From Paulinella micropora (Eukaryota > Cercozoa > Imbricatea > Euglyphida): a stretch of 64,000 bases of DNA. Positions 1 to 19,331 of this stretch are shown piece after piece. Position numbers and translations under genes: made by a program. Every line of letters begins with the position of its first letter. Within the stretch, counting starts at the first letter, position 1. The stretch spans positions 399,387 through 463,386 of the forward strand of contig BJOX01000107.1 of assembly GCA_009731375.1 (NCBI GenBank), written 5' to 3'. The notes beneath the pieces were generated by a model. That model did not search any database, was not told the origin of the DNA, and saw nothing but the letters and a program-made list of their open reading frames with translations.

Positions 1-146
1 GCAGTCTTGCCCTCAGGAGCTCCATCGGTGGCCCCGATCATCAGGCGAGAGACTGACACGGGGGGGTGGAGGACCTCGAACAAGGGTATTGGAGGCTTAT
101 GTCCGTTGAGGATATGCCATTAGCTGCATCAGTACGCCTCAGATAT

Positions 147-147
<1 letters not shown>
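1..147. other. Unassigned leader sequence
   Basis: This is a mixed-composition stretch before the first microsatellite. It can be read in several frames, but none joins convincingly to the DDRGK1 coiled-coil exons downstream and no splice pair is obvious. It may be a further upstream exon or a dispersed repeat. Confidence 0.3.
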
Positions 148-375
<228 letters not shown>

Positions 376-587
376 TTGTTGTTGTTGTGGTGGTGGTCTT
401 GGTGCTAATGTCTGTTGCTGTCCGTCGTGTTGGAGCTGCTGTTAATAGAGCTGCAGCTGTTGTTGGTTGGATGGGTGTTGATTGTGTTGTCGTTGTTGCT
501 ACTGTTATCATTCTTATTTCTGCTCCTGCTGCCGCTGCTTTCTTGTTTCTTCTTATATTTTCGGAGTTACGCCGTTGATTTCTGTAG

Positions 588-9223
<8,636 letters not shown>

Positions 9224-9298
9224 AAAAACATTAAATTAGATGATTATATTTACTATAATATCAGGATTGCAAATTGATACAATCAAGAAGCTAACGCT

Positions 9299-9400
9299 TT
9301 CTTCTTCTTCTTCTTCTTCTTCTTCTTCTTCTTCTTCTTCTTCTTCTTCTTCTTCTTCTTCTTCTTCTTCTTCTTCTTCTTCTTCTTCTCCTCCTCCTCC
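9299..9400. repeat. (CTT)n then (CCT)n microsatellite
   Basis: About 88 bp of CTT triplets followed by CCT triplets, 75 bp after the DDRGK1 stop codon. Confidence 0.95.
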
Positions 9401-9429
9401 TCCTCCTGCTTTTTTTTTTTAATTTTTTT

Positions 9430-9756
9430 TTTAAAAATCAATTAAAGTCAAGTGATCATGGTGGACATAAATATTGTTATTGATCATCAAGAAGCAAAAT
9501 CATCTATCTTTTGATTGCATCGTTCCATCAATGACAGCGTTATGATAATTCTGAAGCTATTGCTTAAAAGCTCAGGATCAGAATGAGGTGCTGATTTCAT
9601 ACCCTGAATGTTGTGAGAAAATCGTAATCCAAGTTTATGATATTGCTACTGATTTCCTCTGTAAACGATAGATCATCTCACCAAATGCTGTTAAAAGTCA
9701 TGATATCGATACTGAAAACAAATAATCTTGCAACAACAACAACCACAACAACAACG

Positions 9757-9803
<47 letters not shown>

Positions 9804-9813
9804 NNNNNNNNNN

Positions 9814-9858
<45 letters not shown>

Positions 9859-10025
9859 ACAGCTACATTCCCAGCAGTAATCTCATGCAAACTTACTGAT
9901 TATTTGACAAATTTACCTTCATACAAATATATTTGCCTACACACATATGTAAATACATTACATACATACGTACGTACCATGTACGTACATGAGTATGTAT
10001 TCATATATGTACGTACGTAAATGTA

Positions 10026-10060
<35 letters not shown>
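9430..10060. other. AT-rich intergenic sequence with a poly-A gap
   Basis: No gene was seen. The segment contains an A-run interrupted by a 10-N gap (9804-9813) and TA/TACG-rich sequence leading to the PLV-A terminus. Confidence 0.6.
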
Positions 10061-10062
<2 letters not shown>

Positions 10063-10485
10063 GATCATTTATGTATATAGACCTGTCCATTCATACATTA
10101 AATACAAGCACAGAAAAAACAGAAAAACACACATACGACACATACAACAGCCCGCCCTGTTATAAAAATATGTCATTTTACAAAAACAAAAATAATAACA
10201 ATAAATACAAATGCTTATTTTGTCATTTGTCGTTATGAGACTACATAACACATGAGGAAATATATATCTTTATTCAGTGAGGGATTTATTAAATGTTATG
10301 TAGTCTCATAACGACAAAATTACAAAATAAGCCTTTGTATTTATTGTTATTATTTTTGTTTTTGTAAAATAACATATTTTTTATAACAGGGCGGGCTGTT
10401 GTATGTGTCGTATGTGTGTTTTTCTGTTTTTTCTGTGCTTGTATTTAATGTATCAATGGACAGGTCTATATATATATATGATCAT
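10061..10485. repeat. Terminal ~425-bp palindrome (arms ~190 bp, ~42-bp centre)
   Basis: Arm 10061-10250 is the near-perfect reverse complement of arm 10293-10485. ATGATCAT ends both arms, and both contain the CAGCCCGCCCTGTTATAA block and the TAGTCTCATAACGACAAA block. The centre (10251-10292) is unpaired AT-rich DNA. It lies at the outermost edge of PLV-A. Such a structure fits a hairpin-forming telomere or a fold-back insertion. Confidence 0.85.
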
Positions 10486-10700
10486 CTTCAAGAAATCACA
10501 ATAATTAAAGAAACTAATTTTTTCATTTTTTCGCGCACAGAAAATCGCTTTTTTTGTTTTCTTGTATTGGGAAATAGGTAATCACCATGAAATTAGAAAG
10601 TGTAAAATCAGTTTCTTTTGCTTTTTCTCCTTGGACGATCGGCAAAAAAATCCTTTTTGACCAAAATTGGTGGCATCGGCTCAGCCATAACGATATTATT

Positions 10701-11111
10701 TTAGAATTGGAATCTAATATTGAATTTTCTCTGCTCCTCTCTCTGTTCCTCCGTCAGTTTCTCCATCTGCTCCTCTTTCTGCTTCTCTGCCTCTTCCTCT
10801 TTCTGCTTGAGATATTCTTCTTTGTATTTATCTAATATTTCCTTATTAGTGTCTCTGTATTTCCTCTGTTGCTCTTGGATATTATCCTTATTTGATTTAT
10901 AATATTCCCTTCGCTGTTTATTTATCTTATCTTTATTTGCTTCTCTATATTTTCTTTGATGCTCTTTAATCTTCTTCTTGTTATTTTGCCTGTATTTTTT
11001 TCGCTGTTCTTTAATCTTCTTGTGTTTCATTTGATATCTTTCCCTGTATCGTTGCTGTCGGGGATCGGGGGCATTTAGGAAAACTTTTAGTTCTTCTATG
11101 GTATAGCTCAT
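10701..11111 (-). CDS. Lys/Arg-rich repeat protein encoded in the terminal repeat
   Basis: A 136-residue protein starts MSYTIEELKVFLNAPDP and then consists of 13-16-residue repeats of the type KYRxxNKDKIxEQ, ending in a Glu/Lys-rich coiled coil. Proteins with YY/YR-x-x-NK-x-K-I repeats are common in large DNA viruses of protists; their role is not established, and nucleic-acid binding is plausible from the charge. It reads outward from the element. A 5' fragment of a second copy is present in the right repeat (36919 onward). The frame is open, so this is one of the better preserved PLV-A genes. Confidence 0.6.
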   Translation of the reverse strand: MSYTIEELKVFLNAPDPRQQRYRERYQMKHKKIKEQRKKYRQNNKKKIKEHQRKYREANKDKINKQRREYYKSNKDNIQEQQRKYRDTNKEILDKYKEEYLKQKEEEAEKQKEEQMEKLTEEQREEQRKFNIRFQF

Positions 11112-11655
11112 ATTACTTTATACTATTCATAGTATAAGGTGTATGTTTAATATATAATTCAACGAGTGAATATAAGAGCAGGCGAGTGCGATTGTCTTTT
11201 CCCATGGATGTCCAACCCCATGCTCGGCCTCGTCCTAGTCGGTTTTTTAAAGGTTGAACACTTTTTAAGTGTTAAATTTCTGTGTTTATTATATTCTTCT
11301 TCTTCCTATCAACTATATTTTATATTGTCCATGTTGTCCAAGCTTTTATTAAAAAGAAGTAAATTTTCCGAGAGGGGGGTACTCTCTACTATACACTTTA
11401 TAAAAGTTTCCGCCCGCGGGGTATTGGACTTGGCCTCGGACACCGATTAATACTGACATGACATCTCTCTCGAACTGCTACTATTAATCTCAGCCGTCCG
11501 AGCGGTTTTTTAACAACATTTTAGTATTTTTTGAGGGTATTGCTGATTTATAATTTAAAATAATTAAAATAATATAATTATATATATAGGGACATAATGC
11601 CGAGGACACCTCAATTCACTAAGGAAGAAATAGTTCAGCGGAGAAGAGAAAGTGT

Positions 11656-14546
11656 TTAAGTTCCCAGGCCCGGTTTCCAATTGGAAACGATATTAATTTA
11701 CTTTCCGGCACAAGAAAAAATAATAAAATGATATTTATTTATTGAAAATTACTTATATTATGAACAAACTAGACATAAAGTCATCAAAATTTTAATACAA
11801 AACTTAAAAATGAAAATGTTCTTCTCAGGCCGCCCCCTCACACCTAAGTCACACAAAAGACTGTTTCCAATTGGAAACGACATTAATAATCACCTGAAAC
11901 AAACCCCCTTTTCTTTTTCCTCGGGTCTCCATGCTTAATGTGCCACGCATGACACCCGCGACCCTTAGTCCCACACAGCGGCATCTCGGGCCCGCAGGTC
12001 TCACAATAAAATGACGTGATGATCTTGGATGAACTTCCCTTAACAAACTTACATACCCTGCATCTGCGTCTTTTCGGCCTTGCGGTGGATTGATTCCACG
12101 ACTCCCCTGCCTCCCTTTTGCGTCGAATTGCATCACTCATAGCCACCAGAGGGTACATAGCTAATTTCGTGTGAGGAAGGTTTGGTTCGGGACCTCGGAG
12201 GTTCTCGCTAGCCGGGCTAAGCATAGCCCAATCAATCTCAGAGGCTTTTTTGGCTGTTAAGAGCTCGTTTGCAACCAAATTTTTGAAAAAGCCTGGCCTG
12301 GTGGTTCCTTTCGAACGCAGATAAGTAGAGATGGTCGTGGTACTGAAGTGCATGTAATGAAGGTAAGCGTTGGTCATAACAAAGTCCATCAAAATCAAGA
12401 AATCGTTAACTTTCCAATCCCGCACAACGACATTCAAATTCATGTTTGCGTGCCCTTGACGAAGAGAGTTGAAGCGATCCACCGCATTGAAACATTCGTA
12501 GTACTTAGCAACCACGTCACACCGCGAAACAAACGCCGTACGCTTACTGAATCGTGCCTCTCGTGCTTTGCCCCCCAATGTAGTGCCGCAGGTGGCTATG
12601 ATTTGCTGCATATTGTGGTCGTTCTGATTCACTGCCAACAAGCGAATACCATCTTTAGTGCACGTGGCTGACGCCAAATCGCCTTTGTTGTTCCCTCTGG
12701 CATGCCATAAAGTGAATTTGGGATAATTGCGGGTAGCCGTCTTTACCATTCCAATAAAATCTAGCCCATGCACCTTGACAACGACTGCTGTTCGTACACT
12801 AGCAAACCACGAGTCTCCTACAACAATGCGACCTGTACCATGCCACGGCTTGACTAGTCTCACTGTGGTTGCTGTTGTGACACCCCAATCATCTACCCCT
12901 GCCTTTGCACGATCTCGATCTTTTCCTTCTACACATTCCATAGCAATACAGATGCCTGTTTCAACGCAGCAGGTAGTATGGTACTCACGGCCCAAAGGAA
13001 TGGGCTTGCGTGGGACGTACACCTGACCAGGCATTTCTTTGCCTGTCCACTTGCCCATCGACTCGTCGACAGTCAGGCAAGTGCCAGGCATGATGGCATC
13101 ATTGAACTTCTTATTGCACTCTTCCATCAAAAAACGCACAGGCAGAAAGGGATCTTGTTCAGTGGCATCGGGTCCGAAACGCAAGCAGTGAAGGATAGCT
13201 TCGAATCGATTTTTTGACATGAATCTGCCGAAGTTGTCCCCAGGCAAACCGTCTGGCCCTACCTCACCCTCGTCCATCCAATGTCCCCTGCGCCTGCCCC
13301 TATCTGCAACTGAAATTTTGACAAGTAACCCCAGGAAAACAGCAAATTCCTCCTGTGTTATTGCTTTCTTCAACCAAGAGTCTTTCTGTTTAGCTATCTC
13401 CACGTTAGTAAATTCAATCAACCGACTGATAGCTTTTGGAGGCATGAAGTGCATGAAGTGTCTGTCTATGCAAGAAAAGAAAAGACAAGGAAAAAAACAA
13501 AGAAAAACATGACAAGAAGGTGCAAGTAAGTGCAGCAAGCAAAGGAAACATAGACAAGACAAGCACTCGAAATGAATGACTTTGGAACTGAAAATCTCTG
13601 AACACACAAAACTTTTTTCAAACCCAACAGCAACAAATGGTGCACACACATACATACTGTTCAGTGTTGACTGGAAATGAGTGAAAAATGGCAAACAGCA
13701 GAGAGATTGGGAGAAGTTACTGAAGAGGGGAAGCGTTTGCGGCGCCCTGTAGCCTGGTCTTGGGCTGGAAGATCGGTCTGTCTGCACTCCAATCAACAGT
13801 TTGTGGCTCCAACTTCCAATGAAAACCGTTCTTTACCAACTTGGTGTCCTCGTCATACACTTCGCTTTCCTCGCAGGGGCAAATATTGAACCCAGTATGC
13901 GTTTCCTCTTCTCCTACTTCGTCAGTGTCTGAGGCAGACAGATTGTGGTCTGGCTCAGCTTTTTCCTCCTCCTTCCCCTCCTCTTGGTTCTCCTCGACTG
14001 TCTCCTCGTCATCACTGACATCTATGAGGACCTCCTTCAAACTAGCATCAATACAGGAAAAAGCACCCACTGCCTGCTCCTGTTCAGCACGCAGAACATT
14101 GGACGAAAAGAAATAATCCTTGTCGTCCAGATTCAGCGTTACAAGTGCTTTGTGGTGTTTTGTTTCCTTGTCCTTCAATTTCCCAACAAGCCTTATGTCC
14201 CCAAAAACACTTTCTCCAAATTTTCGTCTTGCCCAAGGCTTTCCAAGTTTCACAGCAGGGACCGAAACGCAGCTCCCCACCTCCATCTTTTTTCGAAAAA
14301 TGCCTCAGACAATGCAAAAGTGGGAAAAAAGGGGTGGTCAGTCAAATGCCGATTTCTCGAACTTCTACCAACCGTTTTCGGAACAAATTTTACACGTCGC
14401 TTCCCACAGTCTTTCCTGAGCCCTGGAAAACATCGGAAGTCATTAATTGAGCAGAATCCGTGAGAATAAATTTTTGGAAAACCGTTGCCAAAAAACTGTT
14501 TCCAATTGGTAACAAAAATTTCCAATTGGAAACTCCGGGAACTTAA
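11656..14546 (-). mobile_element. piggyBac-like DNA transposon, 2.9 kb, with TTAA duplication
   Basis: The element is bounded by TTAA at 11656-11659 and 14543-14546. Inside, both ends begin GTTCCC and soon reach the palindrome GTTTCCAATTGGAAAC (11673-11688 and 11863-11878 on the left; 14519-14533 and a variant at 14498-14513 on the right). TTAA target duplication is diagnostic for the piggyBac superfamily, and the internal gene agrees. It is nested in PLV-A, so it arrived after viral integration or was carried by the virus. Confidence 0.9.
11883..14286 (-). CDS. piggyBac-like transposase (DDE_Tnp_1_7), probably two exons
   Basis: The catalytic exon lies at about 11883-13465 after an acceptor (TTGCATAG). 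Key motifs in order are TVDESMGKW (first Asp), VVGDSWFASV (second Asp) and NAVDRFNSLRQGH (third Asp), the pattern of piggyBac transposases. The C-terminus has a Cys/His-rich domain with spacing like CRVCKF...CETCG...CGTKGRGCHAWH, the family's zinc-binding domain. A likely first exon at about 13750-14286 encodes an acidic N-terminal region starting MEVGSCVSV; the donor was not located with confidence. The catalytic exon has no internal stop, in contrast to the surrounding viral genes, so the transposon looks younger than the virus fossil. Confidence 0.85.
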
Positions 14547-14754
14547 ACAAAAGGGCGAAAGCATTTTTGAAGGCTCATCCTGATAAGAATAGGGCAAATG
14601 TGAAGGCATACTATTACAAGAACCAAGAGAGGATAAAATTACTGCGGAAGGAGAAATAGGAAAAACAAAAAGCGGAGTTGCTTGAATTAAGGGCTTTTCG
14701 TAATAATGTATTAAACATATATAATTTATTTTATATATTCCTGTAAAAAACTGT

Positions 14755-14761
14755 TATATAA
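14755..14761 (+). promoter_or_regulatory. TATATAA box upstream of ATG 14765
   Basis: TATATAA lies a few bases before the start codon. The same short spacing recurs before several PLV-A and PLV-B starts (15404, 17992, 29553, 33764, 53895). Confidence 0.45.
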
Positions 14762-14764
14762 ACC

Positions 14765-15277
14765 ATGGACACCTCTCACAGCCGATCGTATTGGACGTAT
14801 GACGATTTAAGACTTCATTTAGATTATGTAAGTGGAAATTACTTCTTAAATCTGGTTAATGCTGTTTCATTCGTGTCGCCCGATGGAAAGTGGAATACTG
14901 ACGACTGGAAACTTGTGGAAAGTATAGAAAACGAGGCAGAACAATATTGTTGTTGCTCACATGAGATTTCAAAAAACTACATTGTAAAAAATGTAAAAAA
15001 CGGGAACGAAATGGTGCTGGGCTCTGAATGTATCAAGCGATTTAAGAACGATAAAATGAACGAAGACCTATCATTGCTTATTCGCACCCTTGACAATCCA
15101 AACATTAAATTCTGTTTCTATTGTAAAAGCAATAGGGCGATTCCAAAAAAGATCGTGGAAAAGTATCCAAACAGAGACAAGTATTACCACAAAGCCTGCT
15201 TAATAAATAGATTGAAGTACTACGAACTTTGCGGACAATGCAAAGGATTTACTAAATGCGGGTGCTTGAATAAGTAA
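14765..15277 (+). CDS. Cys-rich zinc-binding protein, unknown function
   Basis: An intact 170-residue frame. It has CCCSH near residue 60, then NGNEMVLGSECIKRF, a CFYC pair, HKAC, and a C-terminal CGQCKGFTKCGC. The combination of an N-terminal Cys/His cluster and the G-S-x-C-I-K-R-F motif occurs in uncharacterised proteins of phages and nucleocytoplasmic large DNA viruses. Several zinc sites are likely. The start has a TATATAA box just upstream. It sits ahead of the primase-helicase and could be a replication accessory, but this is inference from position only. Confidence 0.6.
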   Translation: MDTSHSRSYWTYDDLRLHLDYVSGNYFLNLVNAVSFVSPDGKWNTDDWKLVESIENEAEQYCCCSHEISKNYIVKNVKNGNEMVLGSECIKRFKNDKMNEDLSLLIRTLDNPNIKFCFYCKSNRAIPKKIVEKYPNRDKYYHKACLINRLKYYELCGQCKGFTKCGCLNK

Positions 15278-15411
15278 GTAAAAAAAGAAATTATTTTTTT
15301 TTTCATAACGATATATAAAATATTATAATTTCCTATTAAGGAAAATGGTATATATAGATATATAGAATAATTAATTTATTTTTATAAAAAAGATCCGAGC
15401 GACTATATAAC

Positions 15412-17958
15412 ATGACCGCACCGACACTGACCAACGGACAATCGCATTGGAACAAGAAGAAGCACTGAGAGATAAACCACAAGATGCGGTTCTTATTAAG
15501 TGGGGAAATAAACAATTCACAACTGTTTCATCTCAAGAGGGTTTCATTGAATTGATTGAAAAAAAACGCCCGATGAACAAAAGCAATACTATGAAGTATT
15601 AATGGAAAACAAACCCCAGCGAATGTTTGCCGATATTGATGGTGATGAATTATCAATCTCACGAGAAAAATGTATGAGCGGTGGAACACACTTATGGAAA
15701 ATGTATTTACTAATGTAGGCTTGAAGTATAATCCCAAAAAAGCCAAATACTTAGATGGGAGTAAGAATGGTAAAATGTCGTGCCATTTTTCTTATGATAA
15801 CCTCTTGGTATTCAAAAACTGCGAAACACAAAAAGAGTTTTGGAAGTATGTAGAAGTGGTGATTGAAAAAGATTACCCCGACCTCTGTTTTACATTTGAA
15901 CGAGCCGACAAGAATATTGAATTACGAACCATACTTGATATTTCTGTATATAACAAAAACAGGGCTTTCCGCACTATCTACTCTCATAAAGAAGATTGCG
16001 ATAGGGTTTTGCTTCAGTATTCATATACCCCAAAAACAAACACCTTGAAATTGCTACAAGATGTAGAAATAGACGATTATCTGATTATGCGACCCCGATG
16101 ATGATATATTTTACGACGTCAAAATTCCCGAATATACAACTTTGAAACGATATCAACATATCACATTGGAAGAAATACGTGAAATTATATTCCGCAAAAT
16201 ACCAAATGTAGAAATTGCTGAAATAAAGCAGAGAATGTTTATTTTAAAAACCAAGGGAACACGAGTATGTATTGTAAACGGGGAAGAAAACAACAGTGAC
16301 AATTGCTATGTAGTATGGAGAAGAGACGGGCTGTATTTCTACTGCCACGATAGTAACTGCGACGGTAAAGGTGTAAAAATTCATGAACTATCGCCACCTA
16401 TCGTCCGTAATATCAACACGATTGATGACCTGCGACGACTTGCCAGCGAATGTAATAGTTTAGGAAAATTCAAGGAGTTGCTAGATACTGCTTTGGCCTG
16501 GATGAATAAATCATACACTTTTGCTAACTTAGCAAAGCCAGCCATAATTGAAGAATACGTTAATTCCAAAGGTAAGGAGGTATTCCGCTACAAGACGGAA
16601 TCAGCAATGGAATCATTCTTCAAAACAAAAGAGTAAAAACCAACTTATCAAAGGAGGACTGGATAGCATTAGGTAGAAACCCCGCTAAATTGAATGTGGT
16701 TGATTTGTATAAAATGTGGACTACACACCCGAGAAGACGAGAAGTGAATGATGTAATCTGTGATCCTAAGACATACTTTGATAACGACAAACAAGGGTTT
16801 TATAACTTGTTTAAGGGTTTTGAAATTCCAGCAGACACATTTAAAGACGTAAAATCATTCACGGCGGAAGAAGAAAAAAATGAAGCATTCTTTCAACATA
16901 TCCTAAACAGATGGTGTTTAAGGGTTTTGAAATTCCAGCAGACACATTGAAAGACGTAAAATCATTCACGGCGGAAGAAGAAAAAAATGAAGCCTTCCAA
17001 CATATCCTAAACAGATGGTGCGGGGGAAGGCAGGACATATATAAAAGGTGCTTGATATGTTTGCGAGCATTTACCAGAAGCCGTGGCAAAAACTACATTT
17101 ATCATTGGTTTTGAAGAGCACTGAACAAGCAGGTAAGGATATTATTCTTGAAATATTCAAAGACATAATAGGTGCCGACTATTACTTCCAGCCGTCCGAT
17201 GTTAAAGAAATATTGGGCGATTTTAATGCCCAACTCGCAAAAGCAATCGTAGTATTTATGGATGAAATGGTTTGGGGTGGCGACAAGGAACGAGCGGGAA
17301 CAATTAAGAAACTTGTATCAGAAAACACACTTACTCTTAAACAAAATATTTACCAAATCTAACATTAGAAAACATGTTATTTCTAGTCCTTGCTTCAAAT
17401 GAAGAATGGGTAGTGCCAGCAGGCACTACAGAGCAACGATGGCTAGTCCTTGATGTTTCTAATGAACTGGCACTTATGAAACCAGACGAGAAGAGAAAAG
17501 TGATTACGGATATTAGATCTATTGACAGGCAACGACTGGCAAAGTTTCTTCTTGAAAGAGACCTAAGCGATTTTAACGACCGCGAAACAATCATCACAAA
17601 AGGACTGCGAGAACAAAAAGTGAAATCTCTTTCAAAGTTGAGAAAGTGGTGGTTGGATTGCTTAAATTTAGGATATATTACAAACCAAATGCCAGAAATT
17701 CATTTTGGTAAGGAAGTTTCAAAAGAAACATTGTATGATGTGTACAAAGCAACCGCTAATGATCCACACACTTCACGGGTAAGTTTCTGGACTAGTCTTA
17801 GAAAACTGATGCCAGATGTAGTAGAAAAGAAGAAAACAATGGAAGAGGGTGTAATAATTAGATACATAGATTTACCAACCTTAGAAGAATGTAAAAATCA
17901 GTGGAAGGTTATTTATGGTGATAATGAATGGGCTTTTGACGACGACGACGATGAATAA
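15412..17958 (+). pseudogene. Primase-helicase (AEP primase + zinc domain + SF3 helicase), frameshifted
   Basis: A replication protein in pieces. The AEP primase region holds RMFADIDG (DxD metal site, about 15620-15640), KMSCHFSY (second motif, about 15775) and LDISVYNKNRAFR (about 15930). A zinc segment follows with FYCHDSNCDG (about 16340). The helicase part has a degenerate Walker A (STEQAGKD, about 17115), Walker B (VVFMDEMVWGG, about 17250) and an ASNEEW sensor (about 17390), like the NrS-1/D5-type viral helicases. At least five frameshifts or stops separate the pieces, and 16814-16917 is tandemly duplicated at 16919-17022. The first ATG at 15412 has TATATAA just upstream but runs into a stop after 18 codons. 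Dead as it stands. Confidence 0.8.
16814..17022. repeat. Tandem duplication (~105 bp) inside the helicase gene
   Basis: Both units contain GGTTTTGAAATTCCAGCAGA and end with ATCCTAAACAGATGGTG. They differ by small indels; the second unit keeps the frame towards the helicase core. It is either a late duplication or an assembly error. Confidence 0.85.
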
Positions 17959-17990
17959 ATAATATAAAACAGATTTTTTTTTGTTTTGCT

Positions 17991-18000
17991 TATATATAAC
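17991..18000 (+). promoter_or_regulatory. TATATATAAC box directly at ATG 18001
   Basis: TATATATAAC directly precedes ATG 18001, giving the favoured start MATKKYYLSQ rather than the in-frame upstream ATG at 17986. Confidence 0.45.
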
Positions 18001-18662
18001 ATGGCAACCAAAAAATATTATCTGAGCCAAATAGAAAAATGGACTCATTTAAGTAGCGATATAAAACTGCCAACAAGCAAATCGCTTAAACCTGATATCG
18101 TCGCATTTTACGAAAAATACCGACCAGAACAAACACCAGAAGGTGATAATGTTGAAGTTTTATTGCCTTCCGTTGATACGATGAAAAAATTCTTTGATAA
18201 TGAACCAGAAACAACAGAAAAATATACATCTTTTAAGGAAAGTGATTTGAAGGAGACTGGCATCACCGAAATCAAGACTAATGTAGGAAAAGAATTAGCG
18301 AAAAAAGAACTACCTGTTTTAGAAGCAAAAGAGGAGCCCGCACCAGTTCGGGAGAAGAAAACACCGATTAAAGCAAAGAGGAATCCGCCCGAGAGCGGGT
18401 ATAGTTGCTATGAAATAATAACGGCACATTTGAAAGTATCAAAAGACCCGTTAATTTCTTGTATATGAAAGTGGAAAACCGCACCATATTACAGGAGGAT
18501 ATGAAGAAGTGGCACGAGAGTAGATACGCACACATACCACCATAACAACGACCTATTCTTAAATATGGTAAGTTAGATTATAAGATATTTTTCCGCGATG
18601 TCTTATCTCAACACGAGGGCAAACTCACGACACTAAAAGATATGTATGATAGGTTTCATGTG
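18001..18662 (+). pseudogene. Unknown PLV-A protein, 3' frameshifted
   Basis: The open part (to 18468) starts MATKKYYLSQIEKW and is Lys/Glu/Pro-rich in its C-terminal third (EEPAPVREKKTPIKAKR). After 18468 the reading shifts frame, and plausible coding (YKIFFRDVLSQHEGK) continues to a TAA near 18662. I do not recognise a family. It lies between the primase-helicase and the fibre genes. Confidence 0.5.
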
Positions 18663-19285
18663 TAATCAGCAGTCAATGCTATGTCTCTCATCACATCAAT
18701 ATTAAAATATGATTGTCTAAAAGATACATAATCCGCAGATGCAGTTTTATAAAAAATTTCAAATGTTATTGGAGCATCTGTCGCATATGTCAATAAAGCC
18801 TCTTTAGTCGTATTTCCAGAAATTCGTATTGTTGTATTATTGGTGGTGTCCGCGGGATTTGGACAAGTCATTAACCATATCATTTTCATTTGGACTCAGT
18901 ATCTTTGAATTAGCCACACACAATCAAAAGACTTATACTCAATGGCGGTTGTATAATTTAGCACTTCACTATAAAAATCATCAACATTTGTTCCGTCCGT
19001 TTTATGAAACTAGAACTGAAAGGTTCCTATTCCAGACGGGGTGGGCAAATTCAAAGACCCGTGAAAAGCAACTTTAATGAAATAACCATATCCTAAATTA
19101 GATATTGTTTTGCTACCATAACAGCCAGTGCAAAGTGTGGTGAATGTGGAACTTTCCATCCACGACCTAAGGTCAAGACCAACGTTAGCATTTCGAATGT
19201 TTCTCGTTAATGTTGGAGTAGCAGTGACGGCGATTGTCTTAGTATCTATTGACTGCTGTTCTTGTGATCGTCCAAATATATTCAT
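18663..19285 (-). pseudogene. Fibre-like/virion protein fragment starting MNIFGRS
   Basis: Two minus-strand pieces (19010-19285 and 18656-18889) can be joined by a frameshift. The start MNIFGRSQEQQ resembles MNLFGQSTN of the minus-strand virion-like gene at 32517-33746. The body is Thr/Ser/Gly-rich, β-strand-like, without cysteine clusters. Probably a small structural or attachment protein. It reads divergently from the large fibre gene. Confidence 0.4.
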
Positions 19286-19331
19286 TTTTTAAAACTATAT
19301 ATTCCACTATATAAAATAATACAATTGAAAT

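Larger units (their letters stand above)
10061..11585. repeat. PLV-A left inverted terminal repeat
   Basis: Matches 36426-37131 in inverted orientation. The shared inner part runs through the palindrome CCCGCGGG, the block GGACTTGGCCTCGGACACCG, the CGTCCGAGCGGTTTTT region and the start of a Lys-rich gene. The left copy is longer (about 1.5 kb) because the right copy lacks most of that gene and one palindrome arm. Confidence 0.85.
11597..14659 (+). pseudogene. Small basic-protein gene interrupted by the piggyBac insertion
   Basis: An ATG at 11597 opens a short frame with FTKEEIVQRRRES, cut at 11655 by the transposon. Beyond the right TTAA, sequence at 14547-14659 contains a Lys-rich segment (AYYYKNQERIKLL) ending in TAG that resembles the repeats of the terminal-repeat gene. 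Collapsing the insertion to a single TTAA leaves the two halves out of frame, so the gene carries an indel as well. Function unknown. Confidence 0.5.
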
